A stretch of 64,000 nt of DNA from Saccharopolyspora_D taberi (GCF_039534165.1 NZ_BAAAUX010000011.1:1-64000), one strand, 5' to 3'; numbered from the stretch's first letter, positions 52,412 through 61,522 are shown. Numbers and translations: made by a program. The notes: a model not told the origin generated them from the letters alone.

Positions 52412-52428
52412 GACAACCAGGGTGTCAT
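52410..52428. promoter_or_regulatory. Inverted repeat at the hydrolase start codon
   Basis: ATGACA (52410-52415) and TGTCAT (52423-52428) are perfect inverted arms 7 bp apart, overlapping the initiation codon of the leftward hydrolase gene. A TTGACAAC (52441-52448) nearby repeats one half. Likely a repressor site. Confidence 0.45.
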
Positions 52429-52591
52429 TTCATCGGCGCTTTGACAACTGAGTCGTCATCCTGGGAGGAGCCTCGATCATCGGTCTCGACAAAACCGGCT
52501 GAGCGCCACGTCGAGAATCTCGTTTCCCTGAGCGGAAAACCGGCATCTTCCGACAGCTGTCGCCGTTCTCGTCCCGACAGGTGAACACCCC

Positions 52592-52619
52592 TTGTGGTGC
52601 GCGCTCGGATCGCTACTCT
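52592..52619 (+). promoter_or_regulatory. Promoter of the metYX leader transcript
   Basis: TTGTGG (52592-52597) and TACTCT (52614-52619) are spaced 16 bp. Transcription would start about seven bases on, at the ATG of the short leader ORF (52627), so the message would be leaderless. Hexamers fit the vegetative actinobacterial consensus moderately. Confidence 0.5.
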
Positions 52620-52626
52620 CGGGGCC

Positions 52627-52689
52627 ATGATCCGCCTGGTTGCCCGCCGCCACGTCGACTACGTGCGCGTGACCGCTTCCGCCTGTTGA
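52627..52689 (+). CDS. Short leader peptide ending in cysteine (putative attenuator)
   Basis: A 20-codon ORF encoding a peptide with RRHVDYVRV and the terminal Ala-Cys before TGA. It matches the actinobacterial 'putative leader peptide' family (xxRRHVDLxRVASxxC), usually found upstream of sulfur assimilation and methionine genes. Related Cys-containing leaderless short ORFs in mycobacteria work as cysteine-responsive attenuators. Here it lies 134 bp upstream of metY, directly after a promoter-like sequence and without a ribosome site. Slow reading of the Cys codon in low cysteine would be expected to favour metYX expression (inference). Confidence 0.72.
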   Translation: MIRLVARRHVDYVRVTASAC

Positions 52690-52823
52690 TCTGATCTCGC
52701 ACTTCCAGCGGTAGTCCCGCTTTCCTCTCGACCCCGCTTTCCTCCCGACGGTGTTCCGTCGGCCCTTCCTCCATGCGCTGCCGTCGTGGCACCGCATCGC
52801 CTTTTGCTTCCATGGAGCCAACA

Positions 52824-54152
52824 TTGAGCACTGACACGCCTGTCCCCGACCAGTCCTCGTGGTCGTTCGACACCCTCCAGGTGCACGCCGGAGCCAGCCC
52901 CGACCCGGCGACCGGTGCTCGCGCGGTCCCGATCTACCAGACCACCTCGTACGTCTTCCGCGACACCGAGCACGCGGCGAACCTGTTCAACCTCAGCGAA
53001 CCCGGCAACATCTACACCCGGATCAACAACCCCACGCAGGAGGCGCTGGAAAACCGGGTCGCCGTGCTGGAGGGCGGGGTCGCCGCGGTCGCGCTGGCCT
53101 CCGGCCAGGCCGCCGAGACGCTGGCCATCCTCACCATCGCCGGCTCCGGCGACCACCTGGTCTCCAGCGCCGCGCTCTACGGCGGCACCTACAACCTGTT
53201 CCACCACACGCTGCCCAAGCTGGGCATCGAGGTCAGCTTCGTCGAGGACCCCGACGACATCGAGGAGTGGAAGGCCGCGGTCCGCCCGAACACCAAGGCG
53301 TTCTTCGCCGAAGGGCTGGGCAACCCGCGCGCCAACGTCCTCGACGTGCGCGCGGTCGCCGACGCCGCGCACGAGGCAGGCGTCCCGCTGATCATCGACA
53401 ACACCGTCACCACTCCGTACCTGCTGCGCCCGATCGAGCACGGTGCCGACATCGTCGTGCACTCGGCGACCAAGTACCTCGGCGGTCACGGCACCGCGAT
53501 CGGCGGCGTCGTCGTGGACGGCGGCACCTTCGACTTCGGCGCGCACGGCGAGCGGTTCCCCGGCTTCGTCGAGCCGGACCCCAGCTACCACGGTCTGCGG
53601 TACTGGCCCGCGCTCGGTCCGGGCGCCTTCGCCGCGAAGCTGCGGGTGCAGGGGCTGCGCGACCTCGGTCCCGCGATCTCGCCGTTCAACGCCTTCCTCC
53701 TGCTCCAGGGCCTGGAAACGCTGTCGCTGCGCATCGAGCGGCACGCCGCCAACGCGCAGAAGCTGGCCGAATGGCTCAGCGAGCGCGACGAGGTCGAGTC
53801 CGTGCACTACGCCGGGCTGCCGTCGAGCCGCTGGTACGAGCTCGGCCGCAAGTACCTGCCCGCCGGTGCCGGCTCGGTGGTCTCCTTCGAGCTGCGCGGC
53901 GGGGTCGAGGCCGGGCGCGCGTTCGTCGACGGCGTGCGGCTGTTCAGCCACCTGGTCAACATCGGCGACGTCCGCAGCCTCATCGCGCACCCGGCGAGCA
54001 CCACGCACAGCCAGCTCAGCGAGGAGGAGCAGCGGGTCGCCGGGGTGACCCCGGGACTGGTCCGGCTCTCGGTGGGCATCGAGCACGTCGAGGACCTCAA
54101 GGCCGACCTCGAAGCCGGTTTCCGCGCCGCGAAGGCCGAACTGGAGCGATGA
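52824..54152 (+). CDS. metY: O-acetylhomoserine sulfhydrylase
   Basis: PLP enzyme making homocysteine from O-acetylhomoserine and sulfide. The 442-residue protein has WSFDTLQVHAGASPDPATGA at the start, IYTRINNPTQEALENRVA, and the Schiff-base lysine in HSATKYLGGHGTAIGG. TTG at 52824 is the likely start: GGAG lies six bases upstream, whereas the ATG at 52812 has no site. Its stop overlaps the metX ATG (ATGA), so the two are translationally coupled. The pair provides direct sulfhydrylation, bypassing cystathionine. Confidence 0.96.
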   Translation: MSTDTPVPDQSSWSFDTLQVHAGASPDPATGARAVPIYQTTSYVFRDTEHAANLFNLSEPGNIYTRINNPTQEALENRVAVLEGGVAAVALASGQAAETLAILTIAGSGDHLVSSAALYGGTYNLFHHTLPKLGIEVSFVEDPDDIEEWKAAVRPNTKAFFAEGLGNPRANVLDVRAVADAAHEAGVPLIIDNTVTTPYLLRPIEHGADIVVHSATKYLGGHGTAIGGVVVDGGTFDFGAHGERFPGFVEPDPSYHGLRYWPALGPGAFAAKLRVQGLRDLGPAISPFNAFLLLQGLETLSLRIERHAANAQKLAEWLSERDEVESVHYAGLPSSRWYELGRKYLPAGAGSVVSFELRGGVEAGRAFVDGVRLFSHLVNIGDVRSLIAHPASTTHSQLSEEEQRVAGVTPGLVRLSVGIEHVEDLKADLEAGFRAAKAELER

Positions 54153-55282
54153 GCACCGGCACCGGTCTCCTCCCCGCCACCGGCGCGTGGCGGGAAGGAG
54201 ACCCCGCCGGGCGCAGGCAGTGGCTGCGGCTGCCCGACCCCTTCCCGCTGGAAGCGGGCGGCAGCCTGCCCGCCGCCCGGCTCGCCTACGAGACCTGGGG
54301 ACGGCTGGACCGCGACGCCTCGAACGCGGTCCTGGTCCTGCACGCGCTGACCGGGGACAGCCACGTCGCCGGTCCCGCCGAGCCGGGCCATCCCACCCCT
54401 GGCTGGTGGGACGGGCTGATCGGGCCGGGCAGGCCGCTGGACACCGACCGGTGGTTCGTCGTCGCCCCGAACGCGATCGGCGGCTGCCAGGGCAGCACCG
54501 GGCCCGCGACCACCGCTCCGGACGGGCGCGCGTGGGGCGGGCGGTTCCCCGCCGTCACCGTGCGGGACTCGGTCCGGGCCGAGGCTCTGCTCGCCGACGC
54601 GCTGGGCGTGTCGTCGTGGGCGGCGGTGATCGGCGGTTCGTTCGGCGGGATGCGGGCGCTGGAGTGGGCCGTCGACCAGCCCGGCCGGGTGTCGGCGGCG
54701 CTGCTGCTGAGCTGCTGCGCGGTGTCCTCGGCCGAGCAGATCTCCTGGTCCGCCACGCAGATCCAGGCGATCCGCGCCGACCCGGACTGGCTCGGCGGCG
54801 ACTACCACGACCTGCCCGACGGCCGCGGTCCGCAGGCGGGACTGGGCGTCGCGCGGCGGATCGCGCACATCACCTACCGCAGCCCGCAGGAACTGGAAAC
54901 CCGGTTCGGGACCGGCCACCAGGACGGCGAACACCCCTGGCACGGCGGCAGATACGCCGTCGAGTCCTATTTGGACCACCACGCGGACAAGCTGGCGCGG
55001 CGGTTCGACGCGGCGAGCTACGTCGCGCTCGCGCAGGCGATGTCCGGGCACGACGTCGGGCGCGGGCGCGGCGGGGCCGAGGCGGCGCTGTGCCGGGTCC
55101 GGGCGCGGACCCTGGTCGGCGCGGTCGACAGCGACCGCCTCTTCCCGCCTTCCCAGCAGCGGTGGCTCGCGGGCGCGATCCCCGGCGCCGGGCTCCGGAC
55201 GATCAGCTCACCGCACGGTCACGACGGATTCCTCATCGAGACCGGGCAGGTCGGCGCGCTGGTCCGGGAACTACTCTCCTGA
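54149..55282 (+). CDS. metX: Homoserine O-acetyltransferase
   Basis: Transfers acetyl from acetyl-CoA to homoserine, supplying MetY. The 377-residue alpha/beta-hydrolase-fold enzyme shows LVLHALTGDSHVAG, NAIGGCQGSTGP, the nucleophile Ser in VIGGSFGGMRALEWA, the Asp in GAVDSDRLFP and the His in SPHGHDGFL. Start overlaps the metY stop by 4 bp. The operon promoter and Cys leader lie upstream of metY. Confidence 0.96.
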   Translation: MSTGTGLLPATGAWREGDPAGRRQWLRLPDPFPLEAGGSLPAARLAYETWGRLDRDASNAVLVLHALTGDSHVAGPAEPGHPTPGWWDGLIGPGRPLDTDRWFVVAPNAIGGCQGSTGPATTAPDGRAWGGRFPAVTVRDSVRAEALLADALGVSSWAAVIGGSFGGMRALEWAVDQPGRVSAALLLSCCAVSSAEQISWSATQIQAIRADPDWLGGDYHDLPDGRGPQAGLGVARRIAHITYRSPQELETRFGTGHQDGEHPWHGGRYAVESYLDHHADKLARRFDAASYVALAQAMSGHDVGRGRGGAEAALCRVRARTLVGAVDSDRLFPPSQQRWLAGAIPGAGLRTISSPHGHDGFLIETGQVGALVRELLS

Positions 55283-55292
55283 CCCGCAAGGC

Positions 55293-56216
55293 TCACGATC
55301 CCGCGAGCCCGGCTCGCAGGTTCGGGTGCACCGGCGCCCAGCCGAGTTCGGCGGTGGCCCTGGCGTGCGAGACCCGCATCGAGGTGTCGATCAGCAGGCA
55401 GCCCAGGTAGGGGATCATGCGCCGGCACAGCCAGGCGGGCACCGCGACCGGCCGCGGGGTGCCGTGCGCCTCGGACACGGCCGTCATGAACTCGCGCCAG
55501 GTGGCCGGACTGTCGTCGACGATGTTGTAGACCGCGCCCGGCGTGCCGCGTTCCATCGCCGCCACGGCCGCGTTCGCCGCGTCGTGGACGTGGACGAAGC
55601 ACGTCGTCCCCGTCCGACCCCGGGGCAGGACCGGCAACCGCTTGCGCATCATCCCGGCGAACAGGTCGCTGAACGCCTTGGGGCCGTAGAACATCCCGTA
55701 CCGCAACGCGATCCCCTCGATGCCGTCGGCGTTGAGCGCGTGGTGCTCGGCCTCCGCGCTCGACCGCGTCACCAGGTCCGCCACCGTGCCGACCGGCACG
55801 CCGAAGGGATCCTCCTCGGTCAGCACCCGGTCGCCGTGGTCGCGGTAGCCGTAGCCGGTGATCAGCGACTGGGTCACGAACCGGCGCGCTCCGACCACTC
55901 GCGCGGCGGCGAGCAGGTGCTCCGAACCCCGCCCGCGCAATGCGATCGTCGGATCGTCCTCGGTCAGCTTGCGGCCCGCGCCGCGCAACGCCGTCGCCTG
56001 GTGCATCACCGCGTCGGCCGACAGGCCGTCGACGGCGCGCAGCAGTCCCTCGCGGTCCATCACGTCCGCGACCACCGGGGTCGCACCCAGGTCCGCGACC
56101 ACCCGCCGGTTGGCCCTGTCTCGGATCACCGCGAACACCTCGTGCCCGCCCGCGGCCATCGCCGCCAGCAGCGGCCCGCCGATCGCGCCGGTGGCACCGG
56201 CCAGCAACACCTTCAT
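55293..56216 (-). CDS. NAD-dependent epimerase/dehydratase
   Basis: A 307-residue extended SDR. The nucleotide motif is LLAGATGAIGGPLLAAM at the N-terminus; later FVTQSLITGYG and ALRYGMFYGPKAF mark the catalytic region, and VHVHDAANAAVAAMERG the family's conserved helix. The usual YxxxK is not obvious, so an atypical or reductase-like member is likely. It is convergent with metX, 10 bp apart; a small GC palindrome lies in its last codons (55303-55317) and may help terminate metX. Confidence 0.85.
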   Translation of the reverse strand: MKVLLAGATGAIGGPLLAAMAAGGHEVFAVIRDRANRRVVADLGATPVVADVMDREGLLRAVDGLSADAVMHQATALRGAGRKLTEDDPTIALRGRGSEHLLAAARVVGARRFVTQSLITGYGYRDHGDRVLTEEDPFGVPVGTVADLVTRSSAEAEHHALNADGIEGIALRYGMFYGPKAFSDLFAGMMRKRLPVLPRGRTGTTCFVHVHDAANAAVAAMERGTPGAVYNIVDDSPATWREFMTAVSEAHGTPRPVAVPAWLCRRMIPYLGCLLIDTSMRVSHARATAELGWAPVHPNLRAGLAGS

Positions 56217-56378
56217 CCGTTCTCCTCCGGTTCGTCCGGGCGATTCCCATCGCTGCCAACGGGTTCGCCGGGTCACCGCTCTGACGAGGCAGCGCCCCTG
56301 GACGTGACAGCCGCTGCGGGTGCTGACCCGCCCGGAGTGACCGACACTGGCGGGAGTGCCTGCCGGAAGGAGCACCCG

Positions 56379-56861
56379 ATGAGCGAGTCGAGCGGTTCGC
56401 ACCGGCCCCGGCTCTCCGCCGAGGCGCGCGGTCGGCTGGAGGACGAGCTGCGCTCGCTGCGCGAGCAACGGCGGCAGCTGGCCGAGGACCTGTCCCAGCG
56501 GGACGCGACCACCGGCGACCGGGGTGACGAGTCGCAGGCGCTGGAGGGCGCGGACACCCTCGCCTGGTTCGACGACCGCATCGCCGCGCTGGAGCGGCGG
56601 CTCTCCGGGGCAGGCCCGGTTCCGGAGGGGCTGCCGTCCGGGACCGCGGTGACCCTGCGGTTCCGGGACGGGACCGTGCAGGAACTGCACGTGGTGTCGA
56701 TCCCGGAGGAGATCCCGGAGGGCGCCGAGGACGTCACCCTGACCTCGGACAGCCCGCTCGGGCTCGCGCTGGTCGACAGCCGCCCGGGCACCACCGTCAC
56801 CTACCCGACGCCCAACGGCCGCGAGGAGGCCGAGGTCGTCGACATCCGGCCACCGTCCTGA
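56379..56861 (+). CDS. GreA/GreB-family transcription factor-like protein
   Basis: A 160-residue protein with Gre architecture: an N-terminal antiparallel coiled coil (about 10-75; AEARGRLEDELRSLREQRRQ and a tip region with GDRGDESQALEGADTLAW) and a C-terminal FKBP-like domain with TVQELHVVSIPEEIPEG, LGLALVDSRPGTTVTYPTPN. The tip is acidic but does not keep the exact GreA pattern, so it may modulate RNA polymerase differently, as M. tuberculosis Rv3788 does. ATG follows GGAAGGAG. Confidence 0.83.
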   Translation: MSESSGSHRPRLSAEARGRLEDELRSLREQRRQLAEDLSQRDATTGDRGDESQALEGADTLAWFDDRIAALERRLSGAGPVPEGLPSGTAVTLRFRDGTVQELHVVSIPEEIPEGAEDVTLTSDSPLGLALVDSRPGTTVTYPTPNGREEAEVVDIRPPS

Positions 56862-57360
56862 ACCGGGAATTCGAACACCGCCCGGTGCGCGGGAATACGC
56901 CGGAGAAGCAGTGAGTATGTTTTGCCGTTTTTACCAAAGCAACGGTGAAAACCGGAGTACGTCTTTCAATGGAACTGCCGCCGAAAGCGGGCTGGACACG
57001 CTCCGGCTCGCATTCCTCGCGGAGAGGCCGACAGATCCCTGCCGATCCTGCCACACCCGGCCAACGACAGCCTTGCACCCACTCTGACGTGCATAAATGA
57101 CAGTATTCGCGTTTCCGCGAGGACAGGTCATCGATACTTCGGAAACGAGATCGAGGCACACGTCCCGGGAAGATCCAACCAATGGTTCAGACCCAATTGC
57201 AAACAAGTTTCCGCCCGTGTTTCCACTGTTACCGCACTTGACACCTCAACGGTCGCGGGTGTTTATTCGGGTGCACGAACGAGCTGGTGATCCCCGGATG
57301 GGACGCGGCGGAACTTCCTGGTCCAAGAGTCCCCGGATCAGGGGTATGGGCGGGACACCG
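56862..57360 (+). promoter_or_regulatory. 500-bp AT-richer spacer with the LAL regulator promoter
   Basis: No gene is supported here; the open frames have poor codon bias. Base composition is clearly lower in GC than elsewhere. A consensus -35 TTGACA (57238-57243) is followed after 18 bp by TTTATT (57262-57267), giving a start about 85 bp before the LuxR ATG. The remaining 370 bp is unexplained and could bind regulators. Confidence 0.45.
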
Positions 57361-60240
57361 ATGGGCACCTCGACGAACGCTGCACCGCGCAGGAGAAACG
57401 GTTCACCTCCGCTGATCGGACGCACCGACGAGCTGGACCAGCTGGTCACCGCGGCGGCACGGCCGCGTTCGGTGGTGTTCCTGGAGGGCGAGGCCGGGCT
57501 GGGCAAGACCCGGCTGCTGGCCGAGGCCCTCGACCGGCCGGAGCTGACCGGGCGCACCGTGCTCACCGGCCACTGCCGCCCGCTGTGCCCGCCGCTGGCG
57601 CCGGTGCTGCACGCGCTGCGCGCGGCGGGCGCCGCCGCGATCGCCCACCGCACGCTCTCGCCCCGGACGGGCGCGCTGCGCCCGCACCTGCCGGAGCTGA
57701 CACCCGCGCTGCCCGCCGTCGGCGACGCCGGGCTCGACCGGCACTCCCTGGTCCGCGCAGTCGCCGACCTGCTCCGGGCGCTGGGACCGGCCCTGCTGGT
57801 GCTGGAGGACCTGCACGCCGCCGACGAGAGCTCCCGGCACCTGCTCAACCTGCTGCTGTCCGAGCCTGCCGGAGACCTCGCGCTGCTGGTCACCTACCGG
57901 CCGCGCGAGGTCGCCGACGGGCTGCTGGTCGGACCGTCCTACCGGCCGCTGCCCGGAGTGGCGAGCAAGAAGGTCGCGCTGCGCCCGCTGGGGGTCGCCG
58001 AGGTCGGTTCGCTGGTCGAGTCGATGGTCGCCGACGGCCCGGTCTCCGACGCGTTCGCCGCGCTGCTGCACGAGCGGACCGGCGGAAATCCCCTGCTGGT
58101 AGAGGAAACCGTCCGCGCCCTGCACGAGCGCGGTTCGCGGCAGCGCCCGGTGCCGGTCCGGGTCGACGAGGCGACCGCGCGCGAGATGCTGCGCGAGGTC
58201 GACGCGCCCACGCTGATCGGCCGGGGCACCACGGAGATGCTGAGCTCGCTGCCGCCCTCGGCGCGGCGCCCGGTGCACGCCCTGGCCGTGCTGGGCGCGC
58301 CGTCCTCGGTCGACACCATCGCGCGGATCGCCGAGCTCCCGGTCGAGCGGGTCGCGGCCACCCTGCCGGTGAGCGTCGAGGCGAACGTGCTGCTGGAAAC
58401 CGACGACGGCTGCTACGACTTCCGGCACGCCCTGGCCCGCGCCGCGGTCTACCGCACGCTTCCCGGCCAGGAGCGGCAACGGCTGCACCTGCGGGCGTTG
58501 CAGGTGCTGCGGCGCCGGCACGAAACCTCGCTGGTGCAGCTGGCCGACCACAGCCGCAAGGCCGGCGCGCTGGCCGAGTGGCTGCGCTACGCCGAGGCCG
58601 CCGCGGACCAGTTCGCGATGTCGGGCAACGTCTCGGCGGCCAGCGAACTGCTGATGGCGCTGCTGGGCGAACCCACCCTCGCGACGTCCGATGTGGACCG
58701 GCTCGCGCTGAAGCTGTGCAGCCTGGCGATCAAGTGCCGCCGCCAGCGCGAGGTGATCGCCGTGCTGGAGCGGCTGCTCGACGAGCACGCGCTGTCGCCG
58801 TCGATCCGCGGCGAGGTCCGGCTGACCCTGGGCACCACGCTGATGAGCCACGTCGGCGGGCCGGAGGCCGCGCGCTGCGAGCTGAACCAGGCGCTGCGCG
58901 ATCTCGACGACGTCTCCAAGCTGCGGGCCAAGGCGATGTCGATGCTGGCGCAACCGTTCTTCGGCGTGACCCCGCTGGCCGAGCACGAGCGGTGGCTGCG
59001 CCAGGTCGACGGGTCCATCGACGACGCCGACGATCCCGCGTTCGTGCTCAGCCTGCTGGCCGACTGCGTCAGCTCGTGGGTCAGCATCGGGGATCCGCGC
59101 GCGTGGGACATGCTCGCCCGGCTGCCCGCGCAGGCGACCACACCGGAGGGCCGGTACCAGCTGACCCGGGTCTACACCAACGTCGCCGACGCCTGCACCT
59201 GGGTCGGCTACCACGGCCGCGCCCGCGACTTCCTGCGCCGGGCGCGGCGGCTGGTGGTCGACCACGGCGGGTCGTTCGCCTGCGTGGCCACCCGCACGAT
59301 CCAGTCCCACCTGGACTGGCTGGTCGGCGAGTGGGACGGGCTGGACGAGCGGGCCGCGCTGCTCTACCACGAGAACCCGGAGCTGCACGGGATCTCCGCG
59401 GAGAACTCGCTGGTGCTGGGCTGCCTCGCCGAGGTCCGCGGCGAATGGGCCAGGGCGGGCGAGCACTTCACCCGGATCGACCTGGCGCACCCGGAGAACG
59501 CGGGCTTCCCGATCGTAATCTCCGCCTGGGCCGCGGTCGTGCGGATCAAGCTCGCGCGCGACGAGCAGCGCGCCGCCCGCACCCACGCCGAACACGGCCT
59601 GGACCTGCTGCGCCGCAAGAACCACTGGGTGTGGGGCGGGGAACTCGTGCACGCGGCGGTGGACCTGTACTGCCGGCTCGGCCGCACGGTCGAGGCGCAC
59701 GCCCTGATCCGGGAGTTCACCGAGGCCATCGGCGACCGGCACGCGCCGATCGCGCGCGCCCTCGCGACCAGCTCCCGCGGCCTGCTCGCCGCGCGCTGCG
59801 ACGACCTCACCCGGGCGGCCCGGCTGTTCGAGGACGCCGCCGCCCAGTACGAGCAGCTGCCCGCGCCCTACTTCGCCGCGCAGAGCACCGAGCGGCTGCT
59901 GCACTGCCGGATCCGGTCCGGGCAGACCGGTGTCGCGTCCCAGCTGATCGCGCTGACCGAGCGGTTCGAGGAGCTGGGCGCGACCCGCGACGCGGCGCGC
60001 TGCCAGCGGCTGCTGCGCGACACCGGGTCGTCGATGCCGTCGCGGCACGGCAGGCGCGGCTACGGGCTGGCGCTGTCCCCCAGGGAGCAGAGCGTCGCCC
60101 GGCTGATCTCGCACGGCTACGCCAACAGCCAGATCGCCGAGGTGCTCCAGATCTCGCCGCGCACGGTGGAGAAGCACGTGGCGAAGATCCTGCGGAAGAT
60201 GAACGTGCGCTCTCGGCACGACCTGCCTTCGTCCGGCTGA
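57361..60240 (+). CDS. LAL-type LuxR-family transcriptional regulator
   Basis: A 959-residue large ATP-binding LuxR regulator. The NTPase region (about 20-330) has Walker A EGEAGLGKTR near residue 45 and Walker B LLVLEDLHAADESS; the central 450 residues are TPR-like helices; the C-terminal LuxR helix-turn-helix is LSPREQSVARLISHGYANSQ followed by IAEVLQISPRTVEKHVAKIL. LALs commonly switch on catabolic or secondary-metabolite genes. ATG at 57361 gives a normal LAL N-terminus; several in-frame ATGs lie upstream. No dedicated target gene is adjacent. Monocistronic. Confidence 0.88.
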   Translation: MGTSTNAAPRRRNGSPPLIGRTDELDQLVTAAARPRSVVFLEGEAGLGKTRLLAEALDRPELTGRTVLTGHCRPLCPPLAPVLHALRAAGAAAIAHRTLSPRTGALRPHLPELTPALPAVGDAGLDRHSLVRAVADLLRALGPALLVLEDLHAADESSRHLLNLLLSEPAGDLALLVTYRPREVADGLLVGPSYRPLPGVASKKVALRPLGVAEVGSLVESMVADGPVSDAFAALLHERTGGNPLLVEETVRALHERGSRQRPVPVRVDEATAREMLREVDAPTLIGRGTTEMLSSLPPSARRPVHALAVLGAPSSVDTIARIAELPVERVAATLPVSVEANVLLETDDGCYDFRHALARAAVYRTLPGQERQRLHLRALQVLRRRHETSLVQLADHSRKAGALAEWLRYAEAAADQFAMSGNVSAASELLMALLGEPTLATSDVDRLALKLCSLAIKCRRQREVIAVLERLLDEHALSPSIRGEVRLTLGTTLMSHVGGPEAARCELNQALRDLDDVSKLRAKAMSMLAQPFFGVTPLAEHERWLRQVDGSIDDADDPAFVLSLLADCVSSWVSIGDPRAWDMLARLPAQATTPEGRYQLTRVYTNVADACTWVGYHGRARDFLRRARRLVVDHGGSFACVATRTIQSHLDWLVGEWDGLDERAALLYHENPELHGISAENSLVLGCLAEVRGEWARAGEHFTRIDLAHPENAGFPIVISAWAAVVRIKLARDEQRAARTHAEHGLDLLRRKNHWVWGGELVHAAVDLYCRLGRTVEAHALIREFTEAIGDRHAPIARALATSSRGLLAARCDDLTRAARLFEDAAAQYEQLPAPYFAAQSTERLLHCRIRSGQTGVASQLIALTERFEELGATRDAARCQRLLRDTGSSMPSRHGRRGYGLALSPREQSVARLISHGYANSQIAEVLQISPRTVEKHVAKILRKMNVRSRHDLPSSG

Positions 60241-60258
60241 TCAGGGCCCGGCTCGGAC

Positions 60259-60506
60259 CGGCCAGTCACGTCCCGGCCGGTCACGCCCGGCTCGGCCGAA
60301 CACCGCCCGGCCCGGCCAGTCCGCGCCCAACTCGGCCGATCAACATCGCGCCTCGCCCGGCCGAACACCCCCGACTCGGCCGACCAGCGCACCGCTCGGC
60401 GATCACGCCCGACCCGGCCAATCAGCATCGCGCCCGGCCCAGCCGATCAGCACCCGACCCGGCCGAACACCGCCCCACTCGGCCGAACAGCTCCCGGCCC
60501 AGCCGG
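60259..60506 (+). repeat. Degenerate tandem repeat, unit about 20-25 bp
   Basis: Roughly a dozen imperfect copies of a unit like CCCGACTCGGCCGATCAGCR fill the spacer between the convergent LAL and LacI genes. Variants alternate GGCCGAACACC and GGCCGATCAGC. The array is not protein-coding in any consistent frame and has no hairpin long enough to be a simple terminator. Confidence 0.6.
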
Positions 60507-61463
60507 TCAGCGCGGGTGGAACCCGCAGCTGCGGCGCACGAGCAGCGATCCGCCGACCAGCTGGTGCCGGGGTGCGAGGCGGCTGCCGCCGATCCGCTCG
60601 TCGAGGGCCCGGGCAGCGGCCGCGCCGACGGCGCGCATGCTGTAGCCGACCGTGGTCAGCGCGGGATGGGTGCGGACGGAGGCGGTCACCTCGCCCCAGC
60701 CGGTCACCGCCAGGTCACCGGGCACCTGCAACCCCAGTTCCTCGGCCGCGCGCAGCACTCCCAGGGCGATCTCGTCGGTGCCGCAGAGCAGCGCGTCCGG
60801 CCGTTCGGCGGAGCGCAGCACGCGCAGCGCCGCGATCCGGCCGCTCTCGGCGTCGGCACGGCAGACCGCCTTGTCGAGGCGGGCGTCCGGCAGTTCCTCC
60901 TGCACCGCGGCGAAACGCCGGGCGTCCGCGCCGACGAAGCAGATCCGGGAGCAGCCGTGTCCGGACAGGTGCTTGGCGATCAAGCGGGCGGCATCGGTGA
61001 TCTCGACGTCGACGACGTCGACGCCCAGCAGCGGCGGCCGGTCCACGACGACCACCGGCAGGCCGCGGTCCACCAGCTCCGCGATGACCGCGCCGGGCAC
61101 CGAGCCGCCCAGCACCATCAGCCCGTCCACCTGGGCGGCCAGGTCGAGCACCGCCGCCTCGGCCGACGACCGGTCTCCGGTGTCGAGGACTCGCACGCCC
61201 CGCCCCTGCGAGGTCGCCACCGCCTCGTACCCGGCGACGATGTCCGAGCGCTTGCCGCCCTCCAGCACGATCCCGTTCGCGTGCCTGCGGTCGGTGCGCC
61301 CGCCACGAGCGGGGATGAAGCGCAGGCTCTCGGCCGCGGCGAGCACCCGCTCGTTGGTCGTCGACGCCACCGGACCCGTGCCGCGGAGGGCGCGGGAGAC
61401 CGTCGTGACCGACACCCCCGCCCGCTGGGCAACGTCCTGGATGGTGGTGGTCCCGGAGGTCAT
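60507..61463 (-). CDS. LacI-family transcriptional regulator
   Basis: A 318-residue regulator. The helix-turn-helix is TIQDVAQRAGVSVTTVSRAL at the N-terminus, with the hinge RVLAAAESLRFIPARGG; the periplasmic-binding-like core has VDGLMVLGGSVPG, VVVVDRPP, ICFVGADARR and PDALLCGTDEIALGVLRAAE. ATG at 61463 with GGGAG upstream is preferred to a GTG two codons before. The adjacent CitMHS gene on the same strand, 138 bp upstream, may be a target or merely a neighbour. Confidence 0.9.
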   Translation of the reverse strand: MTSGTTTIQDVAQRAGVSVTTVSRALRGTGPVASTTNERVLAAAESLRFIPARGGRTDRRHANGIVLEGGKRSDIVAGYEAVATSQGRGVRVLDTGDRSSAEAAVLDLAAQVDGLMVLGGSVPGAVIAELVDRGLPVVVVDRPPLLGVDVVDVEITDAARLIAKHLSGHGCSRICFVGADARRFAAVQEELPDARLDKAVCRADAESGRIAALRVLRSAERPDALLCGTDEIALGVLRAAEELGLQVPGDLAVTGWGEVTASVRTHPALTTVGYSMRAVGAAAARALDERIGGSRLAPRHQLVGGSLLVRRSCGFHPR

Positions 61464-61506
61464 CGCCACTCCCAGTTCCGGAGAACGGATCGGTCAGCTC
61501 ACGCTA

Positions 61507-61522
61507 GGAACGCGGCTGTTCC
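61507..61522. promoter_or_regulatory. Candidate operator upstream of LacI gene
   Basis: GGAAC (61507-61511) and GTTCC (61518-61522) are perfect inverted arms around GCGGCT, 44 bp before the LacI start and between it and the CitMHS stop. LacI sites usually have a CG-centred palindrome, so this is only a candidate. Confidence 0.35.

Noticed and set aside
57403..60219. 938-codon minus-strand frame and a 1423-codon plus-strand frame over the LAL regulator
   Set aside because: Neither has recognisable domains, and their codon bias is that of shadow frames; the LuxR frame carries Walker and helix-turn-helix motifs.
60259..60506. Possible CRISPR array
   Set aside because: Units are contiguous, variable and without unique spacers; no cas genes nearby.
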